Shown: piece after piece, positions 1 through 9,109 of the stretch
How positions within the stretch are numbered: position 1 is the first letter of the stretch
Layout: every line of letters starts with the position of its first letter
Origin: JAEUOS01 sp964470865
GTDB taxonomy: Bacteria; Pseudomonadota; Gammaproteobacteria; Burkholderiales; JAEUOS01
Direction of reading: 5' to 3'
Assembly (NCBI GenBank): GCA_964470865.1
Contig: CAYYFR010000016.1
Location: 1-57,924, forward strand
DNA length: 57,924 nucleotides
Notes under the pieces: model-generated
What the model was told of the DNA's origin: nothing
The model's database searches: none
Seen by the model: only the letters and a program-made list of their open reading frames with translations
Made by a program: the position numbers and the translations under genes

Positions 1-49
1 GCCCGACGGCAACGGGGGGCCGGGGGGGAGAGCCCAAAGTGAAGCTCAT
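1..49 (-). CDS. Start of a downstream ABC transporter gene (partial, probable livG)
   Basis: An ATG on the minus strand overlaps the stop codon of the livM-like gene in an ATGA arrangement, and an open frame of 16 codons runs off the left edge. In branched-chain amino acid ABC operons the gene after livM is normally the ATPase livG, and the tight overlap suits this. The visible residues are Pro-rich and contain no ATPase motif, so the assignment rests on position alone. Confidence 0.35.
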   Translation of the reverse strand, partial: MSFTLGSPPRPPVAVG

Positions 50-1122
50 TTCAACCGGTCCGACTTCATGTACGTCTTCTGGCGCCGGAACATGCCGCGA
101 CGGTAAAACGGAAACAGCGAGAAGTAAGTGCGGATCTTGACCCAGCGACCGTAGATTCCCAGCGGTTCGAACAGCAGGAAGCCGATCAGGATCAGGCCGA
201 AAATGGTCGGCTGCAATCCGGTCTGCTGGGCAATCGCCGGCGGCAGATAGTCTTTCATGAAGACGATCAGTTGCGGCAGGGTAATGACAAAAATCGCGCC
301 AAAAATCGCGCCGTGGAATGAACCCAGGCCGCCGATGAATACCAGCGTCGCCATTTCGATCGAAACCAGCAGGTTGAACTGCTCCGGCGAGATGAATTGC
401 AGTTTGTGCGCGTACAAGGCGCCGGCCATGCCGGTCAGCGCTGCGGAAATGGCGAAGGCAATCGTCTTGTAGCGCGCCAGGTGGATACCCATGCTCTGGG
501 CCGAGATCTCCGAGTCGCGGATCGCAACAAACGCACGACCGGTGGAACTGCGCATCAGATTGATCATGCCCAGCATGATGATGAAGACCAGCCCCAGGCA
601 CAGGTAATAGAAGCGCACGTCGTTATCGATGAGTGCACCAAAAAAATCAATTTGCTTCAACTGCTTGCCCGAATTGCCGCCGGTCACCGAATCCCAGCGG
701 GTGACCGCCTCCTCGACGATGAAGCCGAAGGCCATGGTCGCAATCGCCAGGTAGATGCCTTTCAGGCGCAGGGCGGGCAGGCCTACGATCACGCCGGCCA
801 AGCCCGCCAAAAGACCCGCAGCCGCAAGCGACACTGCGAACGGCGCACCCCTGGCCTGCAGCCATGCCTCGGTATAGGCGCCAACGGCCAGAAAGGCGGC
901 ATGGCCCAGCGAAATCTGCCCGGTAAAACCGATCAGGAGCATCATGCCAAGACCGATGATGCTGTAGATCAGGATGAACACCATCTGACCTACGAGATAC
1001 TCGGGCAATGCCAGCGGCAGACCCAGCAAAAAAATTGCCAGAGCGCCATACCAGAACTTCTGCTGGCCGTCCTTGAACAGCCGCACATCCTGGTCGTAGT
1101 CTGTTTTGAACAGGAAACGCAT
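46..1122 (-). CDS. livM: Branched-chain amino acid ABC transporter permease, LivM type
   Basis: A 358-residue inner-membrane permease of the BPD_transp_2 family. It would form the translocation channel with the LivH-type protein encoded just upstream. Visible signs are a charged N-terminal tail, a first hydrophobic segment near residues 25-40, the family hallmark GFTGQISLGHAAF at residues 65-77, and about eight to ten further hydrophobic stretches. A Gly-rich segment (FIGGLGSFHGAIFGA) lies in the C-terminal half where the ATPase-coupling loop is expected. The gene follows livH by 13 bp and overlaps the next gene, so it is part of an operon. Relatives carry amides, urea or aromatic acids as well as Leu/Ile/Val, and the receptor is not in the window, so the substrate is unknown. 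Confidence 0.9.
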   Translation of the reverse strand: MRFLFKTDYDQDVRLFKDGQQKFWYGALAIFLLGLPLALPEYLVGQMVFILIYSIIGLGMMLLIGFTGQISLGHAAFLAVGAYTEAWLQARGAPFAVSLAAAGLLAGLAGVIVGLPALRLKGIYLAIATMAFGFIVEEAVTRWDSVTGGNSGKQLKQIDFFGALIDNDVRFYYLCLGLVFIIMLGMINLMRSSTGRAFVAIRDSEISAQSMGIHLARYKTIAFAISAALTGMAGALYAHKLQFISPEQFNLLVSIEMATLVFIGGLGSFHGAIFGAIFVITLPQLIVFMKDYLPPAIAQQTGLQPTIFGLILIGFLLFEPLGIYGRWVKIRTYFSLFPFYRRGMFRRQKTYMKSDRLK

Positions 1123-1135
1123 TCGCTTTTGAGCC

Positions 1136-2014
1136 TTAGACTTTCTTTGTGAGCTTGTCGCCGAACAGACCCGAAGGTTTGAATATCAGCACCAGCAGCA
1201 CCACGATATAAGCCGCGATGTCCTTGAAGCCCTCGGGCAGGTAGTAGCCGGCAAACGACTCCACCAGGCCGATCACCAGGCCGCCGACGATCGCCCCCGG
1301 AATACTGCCGAACCCGCCGACCACCGCAGCCGGAAAGGCCTTGAGCCCGATGAAACCCATGTTGGCATGCACGAAGGTAAGCGGTGCCAGCAGTATGCCG
1401 GCGAAGGTCGCCACCGCTGCCGACAAGCCCCAGATCAGGGTGTTGATGCGCCTCACCGGGATGCCCATGTAGTAAGCCGCCAACTGGTTTTGCGAGCTGG
1501 CCTGCATCGCGACGCCAATGCGCGTGAAGCGGAAAAACAGGAACAGCACCGCGCACAGCGCCGCGGTCATGACGATGATCATCAGTTGTTCGAGCGAAAT
1601 CGCGGCGCCGCCGATATTGATCACACGGTCGGCGAACGGGTTGGCGATCTTGTAGGTATCGGTGCCCCAGCCGGGCACCATCGACACCACGCCGCGCATG
1701 ACGTAACCCACGCCGATGGTCACCATCACCACCGTGAACTGCGCCTGGCCCAGCACCGGCCGCAGGACAATGCGCTCGATGCCCATGCCGAAAAGCGCCA
1801 TCACCAGCACCGCGAACACGATCGCCGCCCAGTAGGGCCAACCCATCAGCGCGGTGGCGGTATAGGCGAAAAAGCCGCCCAGCATCATCAGCTCGCCCTG
1901 GGCGAAATTGACGGTTTCGGTGGCCTTGTAAATGAGCACGAAGCCCAGCGCCACCAGGGCGTAGACGCAGCCAATGGCGATGCCACTCAAAGCCAGTTGA
2001 AGTAAGGTTGCCAC
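1136..2014 (-). CDS. livH: Branched-chain amino acid ABC transporter permease, LivH type
   Basis: A 292-residue integral membrane protein and the first visible gene of the leftward transporter operon. The LivH signature TETVNFAQGELMMLGGF lies at residues 32-48 after the first membrane segment, and a Gly-rich loop (VVGGFGSIPGAIVGG) lies near residue 235. Length is normal for LivH. Together with LivM it should make the heterodimeric channel of a HAAT-family importer. Transcription diverges from the carboxylase remnant to its right. The 220 bp between them presumably hold the operon promoter, but no clear -35/-10 pair stands out. Confidence 0.9.
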   Translation of the reverse strand: MATLLQLALSGIAIGCVYALVALGFVLIYKATETVNFAQGELMMLGGFFAYTATALMGWPYWAAIVFAVLVMALFGMGIERIVLRPVLGQAQFTVVMVTIGVGYVMRGVVSMVPGWGTDTYKIANPFADRVINIGGAAISLEQLMIIVMTAALCAVLFLFFRFTRIGVAMQASSQNQLAAYYMGIPVRRINTLIWGLSAAVATFAGILLAPLTFVHANMGFIGLKAFPAAVVGGFGSIPGAIVGGLVIGLVESFAGYYLPEGFKDIAAYIVVLLVLIFKPSGLFGDKLTKKV

Positions 2015-2233
2015 CCGATTTTGTCTCCGTGCCGCCAGGAGCCCGTTTGCTTGTGAATTTTGCGAGCCGGGCGAAGACTACCCGCGCCTCGGGCTGCCGT
2101 CAATCCTCTGCAAACCCTGCGAACGCGGCGCAACGGAGCGGGCCGAATCGCGAGAGAGGGCAGATCGCGCGCCTGCTTGCTGCTAGCATTGCGCTGCGGC
2201 AAAACGCCGACAGATCAACCAGGGAGCGTGCGC

Positions 2234-2683
2234 GTGAGTTGGCAACCCGAGCTGGACCAGCTCAAACAGCGGCAAACCGCCGCTCTCGCACTGGGCGGGC
2301 CTGAGAAGGTCGCGCGTCACACCGGCAACGGCAAGCTCACCGTGCGCCAGCGCATCGCAGCTCTGCTCGACGCGGACAGCTTCCGCGAAATCGGCTCGGC
2401 CTCGGGTTTCGCGCAATACGACGCCGACAACCAGCTCGCCAGCTTCACCCCGACCAACCAGGTCATGGGCCGCGGGCGGATCGAAGGGCGCAGCGTTCCC
2501 GTCTCCGGCGACGATTTCAGCGTGCGCGACGGCGCCAACGACGGCGGGGTGCCTGAAAAACTGGTCTATGTCGAGCGCATGGCGCTGCAACTGCGCATTC
2601 CGCTGGTGCGGCTGGTCGACAGCACCGGCGGTGGCGGTACCCGCGTGAACACTTTTCAACGATCGACAAAGAGGCTTGCATGA
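2234..2683 (+). pseudogene. Acyl-CoA carboxylase carboxyltransferase subunit, N-terminal fragment
   Basis: About 149 codons matching the N-terminus of biotin-dependent propionyl/methylmalonyl-CoA carboxylase beta subunits: the opening region ending in GGPEKVARHTGNGKLTVRQR, then DSFREIG, then the central GRGRIEGRSVPVSGDDFSVRDG, then RLVDSTGGGG. Family members have about 500-540 residues. Here homology stops right after DSTGGGGTRV, and only about 11 unrelated residues follow before a stop that overlaps the ATG of the next gene. A GTG start at 2234 fits the family start; an open frame extends further upstream but looks non-coding. The acyl-CoA and biotin binding regions are missing, so the product should be inactive. 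It looks like a deletion joining this gene to the next one. Confidence 0.8.
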
Positions 2684-3273
2684 GCAAACAAGTGGAGTTT
2701 TTCTTCGACTTCGGCAGTCCGGCCGCCTATCTGGCCTGGACCCAGTTGCCGAACATCGCTGCGGCTGCCGGCGCCACCATCGTCTGGCGGCCGATGCTGC
2801 TGGGCGGCGTGTTCAAGGCCGCCGGCAATGCCAGCCCGATTTCAGTGGCTGCCAAGGGCAAATGGATGATGGCTGACCTGGCGCGCTTCGCCGCGCGCTA
2901 TGGCGTGCCGCTCAATTTTCCGGCCAGCTTCCCCGTCAATACGCTAGCGCTGATGCGCGGCGCGGTCGGCATGCAGATGTGCCAACCGGCGGATTTCGAC
3001 CGCTATGTGACCGCCGTCTTCCAGGCCATTTTCGCTCGCGGCCTCGCCATGGGCGACCCGGCGGTGGTGGCGGGTGTGTTGAGCGCCGCCGGTCTCGATG
3101 CCGGCGGCTTTGAAGCGCTGATCGGCGACCCCGCGGTCAAGCAGGGGCTGATCGCCAACACCGAGGAGGCGGTGGCGCGCGGCGCGTTCGGTGCGCCGAC
3201 CATGTTCGTGGGAAACGCCATGCATTTCGGCCAGGACCGGCTCGACTTCGTCGCACAAGCGCTGGCCGCTTGA
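2680..3273 (+). CDS. 2-hydroxychromene-2-carboxylate isomerase / DsbA-like (kappa GST) protein
   Basis: A 197-residue protein of the thioredoxin-fold DsbA/HCCA isomerase family, which uses glutathione to isomerise chromene carboxylates in naphthalene-type pathways. The N-terminal motif FFFDFGSPAAYL puts the usual catalytic Ser at residue 13. The C-terminal GAFGAPTMFVG with the cis-Pro loop and the following GQDRLDFV are typical. There is no CxxC, so it is not a disulfide oxidoreductase. The ATG overlaps the stop of the truncated carboxylase, and the desaturase gene starts 4 bp downstream, which suggests co-transcription with the lipid genes. Its true substrate here is unknown. Confidence 0.85.
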   Translation: MSKQVEFFFDFGSPAAYLAWTQLPNIAAAAGATIVWRPMLLGGVFKAAGNASPISVAAKGKWMMADLARFAARYGVPLNFPASFPVNTLALMRGAVGMQMCQPADFDRYVTAVFQAIFARGLAMGDPAVVAGVLSAAGLDAGGFEALIGDPAVKQGLIANTEEAVARGAFGAPTMFVGNAMHFGQDRLDFVAQALAA

Positions 3274-3277
3274 AATC

Positions 3278-4357
3278 ATGAACCAACAGGTGCTGGCCAC
3301 CACGGCGCTCGAAACCCCGGTCCGCCAGGGCGAGGAGTTTCGCGACCGCAACGTGCGGCGGCGCCTGCCGGCCGAAGAGTTGGCGCCGCTGACCCGACTG
3401 TCGAACTGGAAGAGCCTGCAAGCGCTGCTGCAGACAGTTTGCCTGATAGGCATGACCGCGGCGCTGGGCGGGTTCGGCTTGAAGCTTCTGCGCAACACTA
3501 CCGGCGCCGAACCCTGGTTGGGCCTTGGCATGATTGTCATTGCGGTCCTGTTGATGGGCTGCTGGCAGCATGCGCTGGCGATCATTTCCCACGAATCCAC
3601 CCACTACCGGCTGTTTGCCAATCGCAGCGCCAACGATGTGATCGGACGCATCGCCGGCATGCTGATCGGCGTATCGACCTATTCCTATCGCATCGTGCAT
3701 CGGGTGCATCACAACAACCTGTTTGAGGCGATCGACCCCGATCTGGCGCTGATGGCCGGCTATCCGCGCGGCAAGATGTACCTGGTGAAAAAACTGCTCA
3801 AGGACTTGGCCGGCCTCACCGCCTGGCGCAACTACCTGTATTTTTTCGGCGCGCCGGCCATGAACGCAAGCACCGGCCAGACGCAGAAGCCACTCGACGA
3901 CACCACCGACCGCCTGCGCGACATGGCGCTGGCCGACCGCTGGGTGGTGGTGGCGTTTCATCTGGGCATGCCGGTGGCGATGTTCGCCATCGGTTGCGGC
4001 GTCGAATATCTGGTGCTGTGGATCCTGCCGGCCATTACGGTGCAAGCGGTGATCCTGCGCCTGCGAGCATTAGCCGAGCACGGTGCGCCGTCCGACACCA
4101 GCACGCCACTGGGTGCGGCGCGCACCAATATCGATTTGCCGCTGTGGGCCCGAGTGGCGCTGTTTCCGCATCATGTCAACTATCACCTGGAGCACCACCT
4201 CTACCCGGCGGTGCCGCATTACCATCTGCCTGCACTGCATGAGCGACTCAAGGCGCACGGCATTCTTGAAGGGGCCGAGGTGCGCCCGTTCGCCGCCACC
4301 ATGCGGCGTGTTTTCGCGCCGCGCCCGCCAGTCGCGGCCGCCGCAGCCGATCAATGA
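3278..4357 (+). CDS. Membrane fatty acid desaturase family protein
   Basis: A 359-residue membrane di-iron enzyme. The three histidine clusters that bind the metal pair are intact: HESTH at 105-109, HRVHH at 141-145 and HHVNYHLEHH at 298-307. Hydrophobic pairs sit before the first box (residues 50-103) and between the second and third (222-262). The family inserts double bonds into, or hydroxylates, acyl chains or related lipids using O2. The start at 3278 is chosen because homology begins there and it lies 4 bp after the preceding stop; the frame is open further upstream. Next to a FadJ-like gene and a wax-ester synthase remnant, a lipid role is likely. Regiospecificity cannot be read from the sequence. 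Confidence 0.88.
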   Translation: MNQQVLATTALETPVRQGEEFRDRNVRRRLPAEELAPLTRLSNWKSLQALLQTVCLIGMTAALGGFGLKLLRNTTGAEPWLGLGMIVIAVLLMGCWQHALAIISHESTHYRLFANRSANDVIGRIAGMLIGVSTYSYRIVHRVHHNNLFEAIDPDLALMAGYPRGKMYLVKKLLKDLAGLTAWRNYLYFFGAPAMNASTGQTQKPLDDTTDRLRDMALADRWVVVAFHLGMPVAMFAIGCGVEYLVLWILPAITVQAVILRLRALAEHGAPSDTSTPLGAARTNIDLPLWARVALFPHHVNYHLEHHLYPAVPHYHLPALHERLKAHGILEGAEVRPFAATMRRVFAPRPPVAAAAADQ

Positions 4358-4424
4358 CAGCGATAATCGCCCGCCAACGGCAGCATTGACGCCAGCCATT
4401 TCACCCACATTCAAAAACCCGACC

Positions 4425-6563
4425 ATGAATCCGATCCGCTACGACACCGATGCCGAGGGCATCGTCACCCTGACCTTCGATGCCCCCGGCGCCCCCGTCA
4501 ACACCATGACGCAAGCCTGGACCGACGCCATGACCGCGGCGGTTGACCGCATCATTGCGGACAAGGACAAGATCACCGGCGTGATCCTGGCCTCGGCCAA
4601 GAAGACCTTTTTCGCCGGCGCCGAATTGAAGGACGTGCTGAAGCTCACCGCAGCCCAGGGGCCGCGCTGGTACAAGGAAATCGAACAGACCAAGCGTGAC
4701 TTCCGGCGCCTGGAAACCTGCGGACGGCCGGTGGTGGCCGCCGTCGCCGGCGCTGCCCTTGGGGGCGGCTGGGAGCTGGCCTTGTCGGCCCATTGCCGAA
4801 TCGCACTGGACGAAGCCCGCATCACGCTGGGCCTGCCCGAGGTGACGCTCGGCCTGTTGCCGGGCGCGTGTGGCGTGACCAAGCTGGTGCGGCTGTTGGG
4901 GCTGGAAGCGGCGCTGCCGATCCTGATGGAAGGCAAGACCTTCAACCCGCGCCAGATGCACGAGCTCGGCCTGGTACAGGAACTGGCCGATTCGCCCGAT
5001 GACATGTTCGCCCGCGCCCGCGCCTGGATCCGTGCCAATCCGGGCGCGCAGCAGCCCTGGGATGTGAAGGGTTACCGCATTCCCGGCGGCAGCCCGGACA
5101 GCCCGAAAATTGCGCAAATGCTCGCGCTCGCGCCAGCCATCACCATCGAAAAAACCCGCGGCCTGCTGCCCGCGCCGGAAGCCATCATGGCCTGTGCGGT
5201 CGAAGGTGCGCGCGTCGATTTCGATACCGCGGCGCGCATCGAAAGCCGCTACCTGATCAAACTTGCCGTCGGGCAGGTCGCCAAGAACCTGATCACCCTG
5301 TTTTTCAACCAGACCGCGATCAGGAGCGGCGCCTCGCGCCCCAAGGACGTGCCGAAATGGAAGGCCACCAGGGTCGGCATCCTGGGCGCCGGCATGATGG
5401 GCTCGGGCATCGCCTGGGCCAACGCCAGCCGCGGCATCGCCTGCGTGCTCAAGGATGTGTCGCAGGAGGCGGCCGACAAGGGCAAGAGCTACAGCGCCAA
5501 ACTGCTGGACAAACAGATCCAGCGCGGCCGCTCCGACCCAACTCGCGCCGGCCAAATTCTTTCCATGATCAGCGCCACCGCTTCCAGCGACGACCTGGCA
5601 GGCTGCGACCTGATCATCGAGGCGGTGTTCGAAAAGCGCGACTTGAAAGCACAGGTCACCCGCGAAGCCGAACCGCAGCTGGCGCCGGGCGGCTTTTTCG
5701 CCTCCAACACGTCCACCCTGCCGATCAGCGGCCTGGCACAGGCCTCGGCCAGGCCGGAGAAGTTCATCGGCCTGCATTTCTTTTCGCCGGTCGACAAGAT
5801 GGCGCTGGTGGAAATCATCAAGGGCGAGAAGACCGATGCCGAAACCCTGGCGCGCGCCTATGACTACGTGCAGCAAATCGGCAAGACGCCGATCGTGGTC
5901 AACGACAGCCGCGGCTTCTATACCAGCCGCACCTTCGGCACCTTTGTGCGCGAAGGCGCCTGCATGCTCGAAGAAGGCATTCCGGCGGCGGTGATCGAGA
6001 ACGCCGCGCGCGCAGCCGGCATGCCGGTAGGCCCGCTTTCGGTGATCGACGAAACCTCGATGAGCTTGTCGGTGCATGTGATGAACCAGACCCGCGCCGA
6101 CCTCGCAGCAGAGGGCAAGACCTACGTGCCGCAGCCCGGTGAAGCCTTGTTCGAACGCATGGTGAACGAATTCAAGCGCCCCGGTCGCGCCGCCGGTGGC
6201 GGCTTCTACGACTACCCTGCGGGCGGCAAGAAGTCACTGTGGCCGGGCCTCAGGCAGTTCGCCAGGGACGGCGTCACTTGGGACATGGAGGAGCTCAAGC
6301 ATCGCTTCCTGTACCGCCAGGCGATCGAAACCGCGCGCTGCCTGGAAGAAGGCGTGCTGATGACCGTGCATGATGCCAACATCGGCTCGATCTTCGGCAT
6401 CGGCTTCCCCAGCTGGACCGGCGGCGCGCTGCAGTACATCAACAGCGAAGGCCTCGCCGCCTTCGTCAGCCGCGCCGATGCGCTGGCCGCGAAGTTCGGC
6501 GAACGCTTCAAGGTTCCGCAACTGGTGCGCGAGCGCGCGGCGCGCAACGAAGCGTTGGTTTGA
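4425..6563 (+). CDS. 3-hydroxyacyl-CoA dehydrogenase / enoyl-CoA hydratase (FadJ/FadB-like)
   Basis: A 712-residue multifunctional beta-oxidation enzyme. Residues 1-190 are a crotonase domain with the oxyanion segment GAALGGGWELAL (Glu117) and PEVTLGLLPGA (Glu139), the two hydratase acids. Residues 314-495 are the NAD-binding part of the hydroxyacyl-CoA dehydrogenase with GAGMMGSG at 321-328 and the catalytic His451 in HFFSPVDKM. C-terminal dehydrogenase domains follow, including FKRPGRAAGGGFYDYP. Order and length match FadB/FadJ. It would convert enoyl-CoA to 3-ketoacyl-CoA in the cytosol. No thiolase partner is adjacent. The ATG at 4425 is where homology starts; the frame is open further upstream. 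Confidence 0.93.
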   Translation: MNPIRYDTDAEGIVTLTFDAPGAPVNTMTQAWTDAMTAAVDRIIADKDKITGVILASAKKTFFAGAELKDVLKLTAAQGPRWYKEIEQTKRDFRRLETCGRPVVAAVAGAALGGGWELALSAHCRIALDEARITLGLPEVTLGLLPGACGVTKLVRLLGLEAALPILMEGKTFNPRQMHELGLVQELADSPDDMFARARAWIRANPGAQQPWDVKGYRIPGGSPDSPKIAQMLALAPAITIEKTRGLLPAPEAIMACAVEGARVDFDTAARIESRYLIKLAVGQVAKNLITLFFNQTAIRSGASRPKDVPKWKATRVGILGAGMMGSGIAWANASRGIACVLKDVSQEAADKGKSYSAKLLDKQIQRGRSDPTRAGQILSMISATASSDDLAGCDLIIEAVFEKRDLKAQVTREAEPQLAPGGFFASNTSTLPISGLAQASARPEKFIGLHFFSPVDKMALVEIIKGEKTDAETLARAYDYVQQIGKTPIVVNDSRGFYTSRTFGTFVREGACMLEEGIPAAVIENAARAAGMPVGPLSVIDETSMSLSVHVMNQTRADLAAEGKTYVPQPGEALFERMVNEFKRPGRAAGGGFYDYPAGGKKSLWPGLRQFARDGVTWDMEELKHRFLYRQAIETARCLEEGVLMTVHDANIGSIFGIGFPSWTGGALQYINSEGLAAFVSRADALAAKFGERFKVPQLVRERAARNEALV

Positions 6564-7326
6564 TCCGGTGACTACGCGCCGCAGAAAAGGCGCAGGCGCA
6601 GCCGCGCGCCCCGCGACGGAGTGTGCGTCGACGCCAGCGATGCGGCATCACCCCGTCTTCGCCGCCACTTTCTTTCTGGGCGCCTTGCCTGCGGGGCGCG
6701 CGCGGCGGCGCGCGGCGCTCTCTTCGGTCGCGGCGGAATCGCATTCTCGAGATCCTTGAGCGCAGCGGCCGCATAGACTGCCAAGTGCTGCATGCCGGGC
6801 TGTGAGGAGTGACATCCGGTGAAGCCGAAGTTCATCGCGCCGGCGTAGCTCTGGCAGGTGATGTTCAGCGCCTGGCCATACGTCACGATCGAGGCCGGAT
6901 AGGCGCGACCTGCCGCCAAAAGCGACCCGTGCAGCAGCCAGGCACCAGTGTCAATGCACCTATCGCCGCGAATAGCGCAGACACCCGAGCACGGTCCATG
7001 GAGGCAAGCGTGGGCGTCGGCATCACGCGTCACGACCGAGGCCGGAACGCCAGCGCGAATGCCGGCCCCTTCCAGCGGGCTGGCGAGATACGCATCTTTT
7101 CGCCCGATTGCGCTCCAGGCGCTGATGCATAATCAGGGTCCCGTCACCCGGCAGACACCCGCTTAACGCACCATGCGCCGCATTTCACTGTCCCGCCACC
7201 CCCGCGTGGCAAAAATTTCAACATGCGCTGGGTCGCCTCGATGGTGGCCGACGTATTGCGTATCTTGACCCGCGGCAGTCAGGGCGGCTGAGGCGCGCTG
7301 CGGGCAAGGGCCGACACCAGCTTGCG
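6564..7326. other. Non-coding or decayed stretch containing a gene remnant
   Basis: About 760 bp without an intact gene between the FadJ-like gene and the pilin accessory gene. The left half holds a minus-strand remnant of a wax-ester synthase (listed separately) whose frame continues into a very basic Arg/Ala/Pro-rich tail ending near 6572. The right half (about 7034-7326) shows no recognisable coding on either strand and no clear promoter. Confidence 0.6.
6700..6975 (-). pseudogene. Wax ester synthase / diacylglycerol acyltransferase (WS/DGAT) C-terminal remnant
   Basis: A minus-strand open frame encodes a segment reading VTYGQALNITCQSYAGAMN and then FGFTGCHSSQPGMQ. This matches the C-terminal WS/DGAT_C domain, where a conserved G-ALNIT--SY-G---FG stretch precedes the last helix. 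The N-terminal acyltransferase domain with its HHxxxDG motif, about 350 residues, is absent upstream, where unrelated residues appear. After the domain the frame runs into an Arg-rich tail, a feature some burkholderial homologues share in Lys/Ala form. It is a fragment of a neutral-lipid (wax ester or triglyceride) synthase. Boundaries are approximate. Confidence 0.6.
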
Positions 7327-8085
7327 ATGCGCGTGCGAATCTCGCAACTGAAGTCTTCCGGCAAGGCACTGGCCGCGGGCATCCACCTGGGCTTGAGTGC
7401 CTGCGCGGTGGGCCTTCTTGCAATGCTGATGTTCCTGTGGTGGTATCCGCCACCGTTTTTCATGGTCGACGGCGGCTGGCAGGTGTTGCGCCTGATCGTT
7501 CTGGTGGACGTGGTGCTGGGCCCTCTGTTGACCTTGATCGTGTTCGATCGCGCCAAAAAGGAACTCAAGCGCGACTTGGGGCTGATCGTGGTGCTGCAGG
7601 TGGCCGCTTTTGCCTATGGCGCGTCGATCATGCACTCGCATCGCCCGGCCTTCATGGTCTATGCCGAACGCAGCTTTTACTCGGTCAGTTGGCGCGACAT
7701 CGGGCGGGCCAGCGCCGACCTCTCGGTGCCGGCGGCGCTGGCGGCCGGCACGCCCGCGCCGGTGCCGGTAGTCGCGGAGCTGCCGGCCGACCGCGCCCTG
7801 CGCGCACGGCTGTTCGCGGGAATGGCCGCCGGTGGCCCCTCGATTACCCACTATGGTGCCTTGTATCGCAAGCTTGACCAAGTCACCTTCGAGCGCATCG
7901 CCCGCGAAGCCGCCGATATCGACGAACTGGCACGCGGCGACAGCACAATCGCCGCCGAACTGGCACGGGTGCGCATGACACACCCGGCGCGCAAGCTGAG
8001 CTATGTTCCAATCGATTGCCGCTATGGCCTGATCATGCTGGTATTCGATCGCGACACCCTGGCGATCGTCGATTGGATGACATGA
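7327..8085 (+). CDS. TfpX/TfpZ family type IV pilin accessory protein
   Basis: A 252-residue protein with an N-terminal membrane region. Membrane segments lie near residues 15-42, 52-75 and 86-105. The pattern GIHLGLSACAVGLL, then a WYPPPFF loop, then VDVVLGPLLTLIVFDRAKK, then QVAAFAYGASIMHSHRPAFMVY is characteristic of the TfpX/TfpZ family, which is needed for assembly or stability of particular major type IV pilins in Moraxella and relatives. The remainder is a periplasmic domain of unknown fold. No pilin gene lies alongside, which is unusual because the accessory gene is often next to its pilin. The ATG at 7327 has no strong ribosome site, so the start is approximate. Confidence 0.75.
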   Translation: MRVRISQLKSSGKALAAGIHLGLSACAVGLLAMLMFLWWYPPPFFMVDGGWQVLRLIVLVDVVLGPLLTLIVFDRAKKELKRDLGLIVVLQVAAFAYGASIMHSHRPAFMVYAERSFYSVSWRDIGRASADLSVPAALAAGTPAPVPVVAELPADRALRARLFAGMAAGGPSITHYGALYRKLDQVTFERIAREAADIDELARGDSTIAAELARVRMTHPARKLSYVPIDCRYGLIMLVFDRDTLAIVDWMT

Positions 8086-8167
8086 CCCATGCGACAAGGG
8101 CGCAAACCGTCTTGCGTATCGTTGCGCCCCCTCGAACCTGGCGGCCCGGCCCGCCTGCGCCGCGCGC

Positions 8168-9109
8168 TTGCAGAAAGCCCTTTTGCCCATTCCGCCTGAG
8201 CGCAAACCCGCCGATACCCAGGCGATCCTGCTGATGCTGCTGCTGTCGGCCATGTGGGGCATGAACCAGGTGGCCGTCAAGCTGGCAGCGCCGGGCATTT
8301 CGCTGGTGATGCAGGCATGCCTGCGTTCGGTCATCGCCGCGGTCTTGCTGTTTGCCTACGCCCGGCTGCGCGGGATTGCGCTATTCGAGCGCGACCACAC
8401 GCTGCTCCCTGGCTTGGCTGCAGGCGCCCTGTTCGCGGCGGAATTCGCCTTCATCCATGCCGGCTTGAACCATACCAGCGCCGCACGCATGGTGGTGTTC
8501 GTTTTCATGGCGCCGGTTGTCACCGCGCTCGGACTGGCACTTTTCATCCCCGGAGAGCGCCTGCGGCCGTGGCAATGGGCAGGCATCCTGATCGCCTTCG
8601 CCGGCATCGTGACGGCCTTCAGCGAGGGTCTCGCCGCGACCAGTGGAAATGAGTGGAAGGGCGACTTGATGGGCATGATTGGCGCCCTACTGTGGGCGCT
8701 CACTACCATTGTGGTTCGCACTACATCGCTATCAAATGCACAGCCGGCGAAAACCCTGTTCTACCAGCTGGGGTTTGCCGGCGCCACCTTGCCAGCGGTT
8801 TCGATCGCCCTGGGCGAAACCGGCATCACCCATCTGCAGCCGGTGGTACTGGCCTCGATCCTGTATCAGGGCGTGCTGGTGGCCTTCGCCAGCTACCTGA
8901 CATGGTTCTGGTTGCTGACCCGCTACTGGGCAGCCCAGCTTTCGGTATTTTCCTTTCTGACGCCGCTTTTCGGCGTAGCCTTCGGCGTACTGATCCTGGG
9001 CGACCAGGTCAGCACCGCGTTCATTGCTGCGGCGCTACTGGTGGGCGCCGGCATCACGCTGGTCAATCTGCCGGCACGTAGCGCCGTTGCGGACGGATCG
9101 ATACCGTAG
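8168..9109 (+). CDS. EamA/DMT family drug/metabolite exporter
   Basis: A protein of about 313 residues with two EamA repeats, roughly residues 20-150 and 165-300, giving ten membrane segments. Marks of the family are LLLSAMWGMNQVAVK in the first helix, MAPVVTALGLALFIPGERL at the end of repeat one, and FLTPLFGVAFGVLILGDQV in repeat two. Members export amino acids or other metabolites; the substrate is not predictable. The start is uncertain: a TTG at 8168 gives the full length, another TTG lies at 8183, and the first in-frame ATG is at 8233 inside helix one. The 3' end overlaps the convergent Hfq-like gene by 47 bp. Confidence 0.82.
   Translation: MQKALLPIPPERKPADTQAILLMLLLSAMWGMNQVAVKLAAPGISLVMQACLRSVIAAVLLFAYARLRGIALFERDHTLLPGLAAGALFAAEFAFIHAGLNHTSAARMVVFVFMAPVVTALGLALFIPGERLRPWQWAGILIAFAGIVTAFSEGLAATSGNEWKGDLMGMIGALLWALTTIVVRTTSLSNAQPAKTLFYQLGFAGATLPAVSIALGETGITHLQPVVLASILYQGVLVAFASYLTWFWLLTRYWAAQLSVFSFLTPLFGVAFGVLILGDQVSTAFIAAALLVGAGITLVNLPARSAVADGSIP

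Noticed and set aside
4401..6077. A 558-codon open frame antisense to the FadJ-like gene
   Set aside because: Same explanation: composition-driven shadow, while the plus strand encodes a complete known enzyme.
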